This document shows, piece after piece, positions 1-5,175 of a stretch of DNA of 5,175 nt; positions within the stretch are counted from its first letter, which is position 1; the number at the start of each line of letters is the position of its first letter. Below the pieces are notes generated by a model. It saw only the letters and a program-made list of their open reading frames with translations, was not told where the DNA came from and did no database searches. The position numbers and the translations under genes were made by a program. The DNA lies in the NCBI GenBank assembly GCA_027038335.1, contig JALVWI010000011.1, forward strand, positions 1 to 5,175, read 5' to 3'. Source of the stretch: Campylobacterales bacterium (GTDB lineage Bacteria; Campylobacterota; Campylobacteria; Campylobacterales; JALSKU01).

Positions 1-2
1 TA

Positions 3-539
3 GGGACATTTAAAGACGGTAAGATAATGTATAACTATATTCAGATAGTAAAAGCGGCAGGTCATAGTTGTCCGACAGTTGCAGGAGGCTATGCTATGAC
101 TTATCATGCGCTAAAGGCTCTTTATGACGAGGAGTTACCGGTAAGAGGCAATATAAAAGTAGAATTTAAAGAGGATATAGAAGAGGGTGTGATAGGTGTT
201 ATAGCAAATGTTATTACAAATATCACGGGAGCTACGGATAAAAGTGGATTTAAGGGTATAGGCGGTAAATTTGCCAGACATTCACTAATGTTTTTTCATG
301 CACCCATAAGTTCATCAGCTAGATTTACTAGAGTTGATACCGGTAAAAGTGTAGATATTTTTTATGACCATTCAAAGGTACCCGGCAGTCCAAAAATGCA
401 ACCTCTTATGCAGAAAATTATGCAAGGAGTTGCAACAAAAGATGAAAAAGAAGAGTTTGGTAAACTTTGGCAAACAAGAGTTGAGAAAATACTTTGTGAA
501 AAGTTTGATGAAGTAGTGAGAGTAGAAAAGAGGTTTTAG
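3..539 (+). CDS. FmdE-like domain protein, 5' end outside the window
   Basis: The frame is open from the first complete codon at position 3 to a TAG at 537-539, so the gene probably begins upstream of the window. An ATG at 27 is available, but only a weak purine stretch precedes it, and the residues before it (GTFKDGKI) read like ordinary coding sequence. Numbering from that ATG, there is a Gly-His-Ser-Cys-Pro motif at residues 12-16, followed by a helix-like stretch. A second motif, NITGAT at 65-70, is followed by a Gly/Lys-rich turn at about 72-81 and a hydrophobic strand near 87-91. A GHxCP motif followed by a TG-T-GxG-type segment resembles the FmdE family (named for a formylmethanofuran dehydrogenase operon protein), where the Cys and His may bind metal. 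The family also occurs widely in bacteria that lack methanogenesis, mostly without a known role. The gene ends 51 bp before aroK and may be cotranscribed with it. Assignment is by motif memory only; the function is unknown. Confidence 0.6.
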   Translation, partial: GTFKDGKIMYNYIQIVKAAGHSCPTVAGGYAMTYHALKALYDEELPVRGNIKVEFKEDIEEGVIGVIANVITNITGATDKSGFKGIGGKFARHSLMFFHAPISSSARFTRVDTGKSVDIFYDHSKVPGSPKMQPLMQKIMQGVATKDEKEEFGKLWQTRVEKILCEKFDEVVRVEKRF

Positions 540-555
540 GATTTAGGTTTTAGGA
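531..555 (+). repeat. 11-bp direct repeat AGGTTTTAGGA, two copies
   Basis: AGGTTTTAGGA occurs at 531-541 and again at 545-555, a 14-bp period with ATT (plus a T) between the copies. The first copy covers the stop codon of the FmdE-like gene and the second lies in the intergenic gap. It may be a remnant of a short intergenic tandem array, or chance in a low-complexity stretch. Confidence 0.5.
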
Positions 556-560
556 CTGTA

Positions 561-582
561 TTTTCTAATCACGAGTAGAAAA
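561..582 (+). repeat. 7-bp inverted repeat next to the aroK ribosome binding site
   Basis: TTTTCTA (561-567) and TAGAAAA (576-582) are perfect reverse complements separated by 8 bases. The right arm runs directly into the AAGG Shine-Dalgarno sequence of aroK (581-584). A transcript could form an AT-only-but-for-one-pair hairpin beside the ribosome binding site. It is not followed by a T-run, so it does not look like a terminator. The right arm also lies within GAGTAGAAAAG (573-583), which is repeated exactly at 520-530 at the end of the upstream gene. The stem is weak, so any regulatory role is speculative. Confidence 0.4.
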
Positions 583-590
583 GGTTGAAG

Positions 591-1091
591 ATGAAGAACA
601 TTATACTTATCGGCTTTATGGGAGTTGGGAAAGGGACTATTGCAAGAGCATTATCAAAAAAGAGCGGTATGTTTGCAGTAGATACTGATGATCTTATAGA
701 AAGTCTTGAAAATAAAAAGATAAAAAAGATATTTGCCGATAGCGGTGAAACATACTTTAGAGAACTTGAAAAAAAGTGTGCGTTATGGCTTCAAAAGAGT
801 GTAAATGATACTATTATCTCAACCGGCGGAGGATTTTATAAACAAAAAAATATAAAAAAAATTGGTAAAATTATCTATCTAAAATCCTCCTTTAAAGCTA
901 TCTTGGATAGGCTAAACAATCATCCAAATGCTGAAAAAAAATTGGCAAAAAGACCACTTTTGCAAGATATGGATAAAGCAAAAGAATTATACAATAACAG
1001 AATAAAAGAGTATGAAAAGATAGCTGATATAACTATCAATGTAGAAAATAAAGATATAAAAAAGATAGTCAAAGAGATCATGGATATTTAA
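591..1091 (+). CDS. aroK: Shikimate kinase
   Basis: This cytoplasmic enzyme phosphorylates shikimate with ATP to give shikimate 3-phosphate, the fifth step of the shikimate pathway to chorismate and the aromatic amino acids. At 166 residues it has normal family length. Seen in order are a P-loop at 8-16 (GFMGVGKGT), the shikimate-binding Asp pair in VDTD (30-33), FRELE with its substrate-binding Arg at 57, STGGG (77-81), the lid Arg in KRPLL (120-124), and a conserved R-x(3)-Y at 137-141. The ATG at 591 is preferred because AAGG at 581-584 sits 6 bases upstream; a TTG at 585 would extend the protein by two residues but directly abuts the AAGG. One oddity is that the residue after the P-loop Lys is Gly (GKGT), where most shikimate kinases have Ser or Thr. 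The flanking genes give no sign of an aromatic-biosynthesis operon. Confidence 0.95.
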   Translation: MKNIILIGFMGVGKGTIARALSKKSGMFAVDTDDLIESLENKKIKKIFADSGETYFRELEKKCALWLQKSVNDTIISTGGGFYKQKNIKKIGKIIYLKSSFKAILDRLNNHPNAEKKLAKRPLLQDMDKAKELYNNRIKEYEKIADITINVENKDIKKIVKEIMDI

Positions 1092-1198
1092 TTTTGTTTT
1101 CTTCTGCAAAAACTACTTTACAAACATAGCAATTTGACTTTATGTTTTATTTCAGTATTTACCTTGTTTTCAACAAAGTAATAAGTAAAAAATAAATA

Positions 1199-1245
1199 TA
1201 TACTTTGATTTAATATAAAAGTATAAAATGGTATAATTATACTTT
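1199..1245 (+). promoter_or_regulatory. Three alternating copies of an 8-mer around the lemA promoter
   Basis: TATACTTT occurs at 1199-1206, its exact reverse complement AAAGTATA at 1218-1225, and TATACTTT again at 1238-1245. Copy centres are 19 and 20 bp apart, about two helical turns. The first pair brackets the expected -35 position, and the second pair brackets the extended -10 element. A looser copy (AAAGTAAT) lies further upstream at 1175-1182. This spacing and symmetry are what an operator for a dimeric regulator could look like. The region is very AT-rich, so part of the similarity could be compositional. No regulator is encoded in the window. Confidence 0.4.
1229..1237 (+). promoter_or_regulatory. 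Promoter with extended -10 for the lemA-TPM operon
   Basis: TGgTATAAT at 1229-1237 is a perfect extended -10 hexamer (TATAAT at 1232-1237). No good -35 is present at 16-18 bp upstream, which is usual for housekeeping promoters of Campylobacterota, where AT-rich upstream sequence takes its place. Transcription would begin near 1243-1245, giving a leader of about 30 bases before the lemA start at 1274. It is the only convincing promoter in the 182-bp gap after aroK. Confidence 0.65.
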
Positions 1246-1263
1246 ATTATTTATTATTTGACT

Positions 1264-1268
1264 GGAGG
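1264..1268 (+). promoter_or_regulatory. Strong Shine-Dalgarno sequence of lemA
   Basis: GGAGG at 1264-1268, 5 bases before the ATG at 1274, is a full consensus ribosome binding site and fixes the lemA start. Confidence 0.8.
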
Positions 1269-1273
1269 AAGAG

Positions 1274-1861
1274 ATGAAAAAGATTATAAATGGCTTACTT
1301 TTATTGTTGGTAGGTATTATTTTTAGCGGATGTATGATAAACAATGTTCCTACTTATGATGAAGGAGTAAAGGCTGCTTGGGCTCAAGTGGAAAATCAGT
1401 ATAAAAGAAGAGCAGACTTGATACCAAATCTTATAGCAACCGTTAAAGGGTATGCTAAGCATGAAAAAGATGTATTGACTGAAGTTACAAAAGCTAGAAG
1501 TAGAGTTGCCAATATGACAATACCGAAAGATATATTAACCAATCCAGTAGCATTTAAAAAGTTCCAAGAAGCTCAAGGCCAGCTTGGAAATGCACTTTCT
1601 AGACTTTTGGCTGTTAGCGAAAGATATCCTGATCTTAAAGCTGATAAGAACTTTTTAGCTCTTCAATCACAGCTTGAAGGAACAGAAAATAGAATAGCTG
1701 TTGCAAGAAGAGACTATATACAAGCGGTACAAAAATACAATCTAGAACTTAGAACAATACCAAATAAATGGATAGCTCATATATTATATCCTAATGCAAA
1801 GTTGAAACAAACTTTTACTATTACAAAACAAGAGGCAAAAGTTCCACAGGTAAAATTTTAA
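1274..1861 (+). CDS. lemA: LemA-family lipoprotein
   Basis: This 195-residue protein has a lipoprotein signal peptide: Lys at 2-3, a Leu/Ile-rich core at 4-17, and a lipobox ending Phe-Ser-Gly-Cys with the lipidated Cys at 20. The residue after Cys is Met, not Asp, so by the enterobacterial Lol rule it would go to the outer membrane. The mature part carries the LemA core: the Trp36 helix ending in RRADLIPNLI (45-54), the KGYAKHE stretch (58-64), the conserved ERYPDLKA block, the EGTENRIAVARRDY block, and a YN-x-ELRTIPN segment from residue 155. LemA proteins form an elongated helical bundle; their molecular function is not established. The gene opens a three-gene operon with two TPM-domain genes, a recurrent partnership for this family. 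The TPM protein gene follows after a 50-bp gap. Confidence 0.93.
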   Translation: MKKIINGLLLLLVGIIFSGCMINNVPTYDEGVKAAWAQVENQYKRRADLIPNLIATVKGYAKHEKDVLTEVTKARSRVANMTIPKDILTNPVAFKKFQEAQGQLGNALSRLLAVSERYPDLKADKNFLALQSQLEGTENRIAVARRDYIQAVQKYNLELRTIPNKWIAHILYPNAKLKQTFTITKQEAKVPQVKF

Positions 1862-1911
1862 TTGATGAGACATTTTACTAGACTTTGGTTCAGTATGGGG
1901 GAGATTGCTTA

Positions 1912-2772
1912 GTGAGAAAGTTTTTTTTATTGCTTTTTTCTACTGTGTTAATTTATGCCATAACTTTTCCAAAGTTAACCGGACGAGTTGTGGATGAAGC
2001 AGGAATACTTTCAAGTGCTACAAAGTCAAAGTTAAATATTTTACTAAAAAATGCGGAACAAAATAGCACTGATCAAGTTGTAGTCGTAACATTAAAATCA
2101 CTTCAAGGTAATGATATAGCCCAGTATGGATATCAGCTAGGTAGGCACTGGGGAATAGGTCAAAAAAAGAGCAATAACGGAGTTTTGTTGATAATAGCAC
2201 CAAATGAAAGAAAAGTTCGTATAGAAGTGGGATACGGCTTGGAAGGAACTTTAACAGATGCTTTAAGCTCAGTTATTATTCAAAATGATATATTGCCATA
2301 TTTTAAAAGAGGCGATTATGATGAAGGGGTAGTAAGCGGGGTAAAAGCTATACTTTCAGTCTTAAAAGGAACTTATAAAAAACAAAAAAATACTTCAAAA
2401 AAAGATGATTTTGCTCCTTTGGTATTTTTTGCTTTTGTATTTTTTATAGTTTTCGTTCAATCAATTTTTGCTAAAAAATATAAAAATATTACTTCAAAAA
2501 TTATACCAAGTTCTTTCATAGGTTTTTTTGTATATGCTTTTACTACATCTTTGATAATTGGAATTGTTGTATTTATTATCGCATTTGGTATTTTTATGTA
2601 TTTTAAGGCTTTTGAAGCTACTTCTAGCTCCTCTCCTACTTTTATAGGAAGCAATAACAATAATAATGGATTTTTTGATATAAATAACGGTGGTGGTTTT
2701 GGAGATTTTGGAGATAGTTTTAGCGGAGGCGGAGGCGGCTTTGGCGGAGGAGGAGCTAGCGGTGGATGGTAA
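1912..2772 (+). CDS. YgcG-like TPM-domain protein, secreted and membrane-anchored
   Basis: The start chosen is the GTG at 1912, because GGGGAG at 1898-1903 lies 8 bases upstream and the frame then begins with a clean signal peptide (MRKFFLLLFSTVLIYA, cleavage probably after Ala16). A TTG at 1885 would add nine residues that spoil the signal. The 286-residue product continues with a TPM domain at about 22-151. Its landmarks are VVDEAG (26-31), a QVVVVTL strand (55-61), the NNGVLLIIAP strand (88-97), VRIEVGYGLEG (102-112), and RGDYDEGV (133-140). Next come hydrophobic segments at about 167-187 and 197-231 (the second could be one or two passes), then an Asn-rich linker and a Gly-rich tail (260-286) ending in Trp. 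This layout matches YgcG-type proteins. TPM domains of plants and some bacteria have been reported to have phosphatase activity, but the role here is unknown. The domain should lie outside the inner membrane, beside LemA. Confidence 0.9.
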   Translation: MRKFFLLLFSTVLIYAITFPKLTGRVVDEAGILSSATKSKLNILLKNAEQNSTDQVVVVTLKSLQGNDIAQYGYQLGRHWGIGQKKSNNGVLLIIAPNERKVRIEVGYGLEGTLTDALSSVIIQNDILPYFKRGDYDEGVVSGVKAILSVLKGTYKKQKNTSKKDDFAPLVFFAFVFFIVFVQSIFAKKYKNITSKIIPSSFIGFFVYAFTTSLIIGIVVFIIAFGIFMYFKAFEATSSSSPTFIGSNNNNNGFFDINNGGGFGDFGDSFSGGGGGFGGGGASGGW

Positions 2773-3395
2773 TGAATAAAAATATAAAAAATATTACAAA
2801 AAAAAAGATAGAAGAGATGATCACCAAGATCGAGTCTAAAAGTGATGCTGAGATTGCAGTAGTAATTGCTGATAGATGTGATAGATATAGATATTCTATC
2901 TTTTTATATGCTTTTTTATTTACTCTGGTTGTACCTTTTTTTATAAAATTATCAGGTATGTATTTTGATCAAAATGAAATTTTTGCTTTGATGATGGCCA
3001 CTTTTTTATTTGTAACAGTTACTTTGGAATATAGTAATTTCAAGTATAAAATTATACCTAAGAAAGTAAAAATAGACAGATGTGAAAATATAGCATTTAA
3101 GCAGTTTAGAAAACTGGGTGTCAATAAAACAAAAAATCACAAAGCGATACTTATATTTATCAGCATAAAAGAGAGATATATAAGAATTTTAGCCGATAAA
3201 AATGTAAATGATAAGGCTAGTCAAGATTTTTGGAGTGAAATTGTAAAAGACTTTGCCAAATATGCAAAAGAGCAGGATATAGATATTGCTCTTTTATCAA
3301 TAGTAAAAAAATGTGGAGAGTTTCTGGGAAAAAACTTTCCAAGAAATAATAAAATAAAAGATAATGAGCTTAGCAATGAAGTTTTTGAGATATAA
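2766..3395 (+). CDS. TPM-domain membrane protein with a transmembrane hairpin inside the domain
   Basis: This 209-residue protein lacks a signal peptide. Its start overlaps the end of the preceding gene. The ATG at 2766 has AGGAG (2751-2755) 10 bases upstream, while an ATG at 2772 (TAATG overlap, 207 residues) is an equally plausible coupled start. Numbering from 2766, a short N-terminal part with the strand AEIAVVIAD (28-36) matches the first strand of a TPM domain. It is followed by two hydrophobic segments at about 44-62 and 71-87. The remainder resumes the domain with HKAILIFISIKERYIRILAD (125-144), the usual central strands of TPM proteins. The region after the hairpin is very basic (KYKIIPKKVK), which by the positive-inside rule puts both halves of the domain in the cytoplasm. 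It is evidently a partner of the LemA and YgcG-like proteins; the activity is unknown. The C-terminal tail from about 190 is polar and probably disordered. Confidence 0.85.
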   Translation: MVMNKNIKNITKKKIEEMITKIESKSDAEIAVVIADRCDRYRYSIFLYAFLFTLVVPFFIKLSGMYFDQNEIFALMMATFLFVTVTLEYSNFKYKIIPKKVKIDRCENIAFKQFRKLGVNKTKNHKAILIFISIKERYIRILADKNVNDKASQDFWSEIVKDFAKYAKEQDIDIALLSIVKKCGEFLGKNFPRNNKIKDNELSNEVFEI

Positions 3396-3396
3396 T
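3391..3396 (+). promoter_or_regulatory. uup: Possible -10 element for the uup-like gene
   Basis: A perfect TATAAT hexamer overlaps the stop codon of the second TPM gene. Transcription from it would start near 3403 and give a leader of about 26 bases before the ATG at 3429. There is no extended -10 TG and no clear -35, and TATAAT is common by chance in AT-rich DNA. The 33-bp gap between the genes also permits simple read-through from the lemA operon. Confidence 0.35.
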
Positions 3397-3428
3397 GTTA
3401 AAAGTCATTATAACTTATAAGGTTGATT

Positions 3429-5175
3429 ATGGCATTGCTTGATTTGCATGAAATTAGTAAAAATTATGAAATACAAAAAATACTCTGTGAAATTGATTTT
3501 CATCTTGGTTACGGTGAGAGAGTTGCCATTATAGGACAAAATGGCGGAGGAAAATCAACCTTTTTAAATATACTAAATGGCACTTTAGAACCTGACAACG
3601 GAAGAAGAGTAATAAATAATAATATCAATATTGATATACTTCAACAACAACCTGTTTTAAATCAAGAACTAAATGTAAAAGATGCCATCGAAAACGAACT
3701 CCAAGCACTAAAAGAGAAAAAGATAAGATTTGAACAAGTTAGTGAACTTTTGGCTAATGATTATGAAAATAAAGAGTTATTAAAAGAGCAAGAGAGATTG
3801 TCTATATATCTCGATACTCACAATGCATGGAATCTTGATGATAAAATAGAAAGAGTTTTGCAAGAATTTGATCTAAAAAAATATGAGAATAAACCTTTAG
3901 GTATGTTAAGCGGAGGAGAACAAAGAAGAGTTGCTTTAGCTTCACTTCTTTTAAAAAAACCTGATATTTTGCTGTTGGATGAGCCTACAAACCATCTTGA
4001 TGTTTATATGGTAGAATTTTTGGAATCTTTACTTCTAAAAGAAAAATTTACTCTTGTTTTTATCTCTCATGATAGATATTTTATAGATTCTTTAGCCACT
4101 AGAGTTATTGAAATAGATGAGTGTAAGATAAGAAGTTTTAAAGGAGGATACAGCAACTATCTAAAAGCCAAAGAAGAGCTTTTGAAATCTATGCAAAAAA
4201 GCCATGAAAACCTTTTGAAGCTTTTAAAAAGTGAAGAGGAGTGGCTAAATAAGGGTGTAAAGGCTAGATTGAAGAGAAATGAAGGTAGAAAAAAAAGAGT
4301 TTCAGAGCTTCGTGAACTTGCCAAAAAAAATCCTTCACTAATAAGAAAAATAGAGCTTCAGCTTCAAAGAGAACAAAAAAATTTCAATCAAGGTGAAAGT
4401 AAAAACAGAAAAAAGATGCTTTATGAGATTGATGATATCTCTATAACTTTAGGAGATAAAAAGCTTATAGAAAATTTTTCTACAAGGATTTTGCAACTTG
4501 ATAAAATTGCGGTTGTAGGCAAAAACGGTACAGGCAAATCAACATTTTTAAAACTTCTTCTAGGAGAGATAAAGCCCACAAAAGGTATCGTAAAGAGAGG
4601 AGAATTTAAAGTAGGATATTTTGACCAAGATAAAGCTATGCTAGATGATGACAAAACTCTTATAGAAACTTTTTGTCCAAATGGAGGTGACAGAGTGGAT
4701 GTAAGAGGTAAAAATATGCATGTTTACGGATACTTAAAAAGCTTTCTATTTCCAAAAGAACATCTTGATAAAAAGATAGGAGTTTTAAGCGGAGGTGAAA
4801 AAAGTAGAGTTGCTTTGGCACTTTTGTTTACTAAAGAGTATGATTGTCTTGTGCTTGACGAGCCGACTAATGACTTGGACATCCCTACGATAAATATCTT
4901 AGAAGAATATCTGCAAAACTTTCAAGGTGCACTTATATTTGTTAGTCATGACAGATATTTTGTAGATAAAATTGCAAGAAAACTTTTTATATTAAAAGGC
5001 AATGGTATCATTGAAGAGAGTTATGGGGAGTATAGCGAATATCTTGAGATAGAAAAAGAGTTAGATGAACTTGGAAAATTTGAGCAAGAACTTAGTAAAA
5101 AAGAACCTGCAAAACGGGTTAAAATAAAAACCAAACTAAGTTATAAAGAAAATAAAATCCTAGAAGAATATCCCA
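3429..5175 (+). CDS. uup: ABC-F ATPase, Uup type, 3' end outside the window
   Basis: The frame is open for 582 codons from the ATG at 3429 to the window edge. AAGG at 3419-3422 lies 6 bases before the start. It encodes two fused ABC ATPase domains and no transmembrane segments. Domain 1 has Walker A GQNGGGKST (36-44), signature LSGGEQ (160-165), Walker B with DEPTNHLD (184-191) and the switch His in SHDR (214). The inter-domain linker is Lys/Arg-rich and contains EEEWLNKGVKARLKRNEGR (269-287), closely like the EVWIRQGIKARRTRNEGR stretch of Escherichia coli Uup. Domain 2 has GKNGTGKST (364-372), LSGGEK (453-458), DEPTNDLD (477-484) and SHDR (506-509). After it, KLSYKE (569-574) matches the start of the Uup C-terminal coiled-coil domain. 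E. coli Uup has 635 residues, so about 50 are missing here. ABC-F proteins bind the ribosome near the E site; Uup is linked to stalled-ribosome rescue and to suppressing transposon excision. All catalytic motifs look intact. Confidence 0.93.
   Translation, partial: MALLDLHEISKNYEIQKILCEIDFHLGYGERVAIIGQNGGGKSTFLNILNGTLEPDNGRRVINNNINIDILQQQPVLNQELNVKDAIENELQALKEKKIRFEQVSELLANDYENKELLKEQERLSIYLDTHNAWNLDDKIERVLQEFDLKKYENKPLGMLSGGEQRRVALASLLLKKPDILLLDEPTNHLDVYMVEFLESLLLKEKFTLVFISHDRYFIDSLATRVIEIDECKIRSFKGGYSNYLKAKEELLKSMQKSHENLLKLLKSEEEWLNKGVKARLKRNEGRKKRVSELRELAKKNPSLIRKIELQLQREQKNFNQGESKNRKKMLYEIDDISITLGDKKLIENFSTRILQLDKIAVVGKNGTGKSTFLKLLLGEIKPTKGIVKRGEFKVGYFDQDKAMLDDDKTLIETFCPNGGDRVDVRGKNMHVYGYLKSFLFPKEHLDKKIGVLSGGEKSRVALALLFTKEYDCLVLDEPTNDLDIPTINILEEYLQNFQGALIFVSHDRYFVDKIARKLFILKGNGIIEESYGEYSEYLEIEKELDELGKFEQELSKKEPAKRVKIKTKLSYKENKILEEYP

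Noticed and set aside
1096..1113. GTTTT / AAAAC inverted repeat just after the aroK stop codon
   Set aside because: Five mostly A-T pairs around an 8-base loop are expected by chance in this composition, and no T-run follows.
1164..1176. Hairpin TTGTT-TTC-AACAA after aroK as a rho-independent terminator
   Set aside because: The stem is only 5 bp and AT-rich, has a 3-base loop, and is not followed by a T-run.
1243..1259. TTTATTA tandem repeat (two copies plus TTT) in the lemA leader
   Set aside because: It is a short low-complexity AT repeat; too small to claim phase variation or another function.
1562..1585. Imperfect palindrome CCAAGaAGCT ... AGCTTGG inside lemA
   Set aside because: It lies inside conserved LemA coding sequence and is imperfect, so it is explained by codon content.
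2018..2203. Reverse-strand open frame of 61 codons
   Set aside because: It lies wholly within the TPM domain coding sequence of the YgcG-like gene and has no recognisable domain.
2457..2660. Reverse-strand open frame of 67 codons
   Set aside because: It is antisense to the transmembrane segments of the YgcG-like protein; its hydrophobic look mirrors the coding strand.
4421..4654. Reverse-strand open frame of 77 codons
   Set aside because: It is antisense to the second ATPase domain of the Uup-type protein, where the forward frame carries clear conserved motifs.

Overview
The window is AT-rich. It holds six genes, all on the + strand and tightly spaced. The first and last are cut by the window edges. 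Low GC, short intergenic gaps, a Helicobacter/Campylobacter-like shikimate kinase, and a promoter with an extended -10 (TGgTATAAT) but no clear -35 all suggest a Campylobacterota (epsilonproteobacterial) chromosome. That assignment is inferred from sequence character, not from a database search.

Region 1 (1-1091) holds the 3' part of an FmdE-like protein with a Gly-His-Ser-Cys-Pro motif. About 50 bp downstream is shikimate kinase (aroK). The short gap between them contains small direct and inverted repeats just ahead of the aroK ribosome binding site.

Region 2 (1092-3395) starts with a 182-bp intergenic stretch carrying a strong promoter candidate. Three copies of one 8-mer in alternating orientation surround this promoter. 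It leads into a compact three-gene operon: a LemA-family lipoprotein, a secreted and membrane-anchored TPM-domain protein with a glycine-rich tail (YgcG-like), and a second TPM protein whose domain is interrupted by a transmembrane hairpin. The last two genes overlap. LemA and TPM proteins are often encoded side by side and are thought to work together at the cell envelope, but their biochemical role is unsettled. The predicted topology puts one TPM domain outside the inner membrane and the other in the cytoplasm.

Region 3 (3396-5175) holds an ABC-F ATPase of the Uup type, complete from its start through both ATPase domains and cut in its C-terminal coiled-coil domain. A possible promoter overlaps the end of the preceding gene.

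I found no RNA genes, CRISPR arrays, insertion sequences or convincing rho-independent terminators. Most of the window is conserved chromosomal content. The least explained parts are the lemA-TPM-TPM module and its repeat-decorated promoter.
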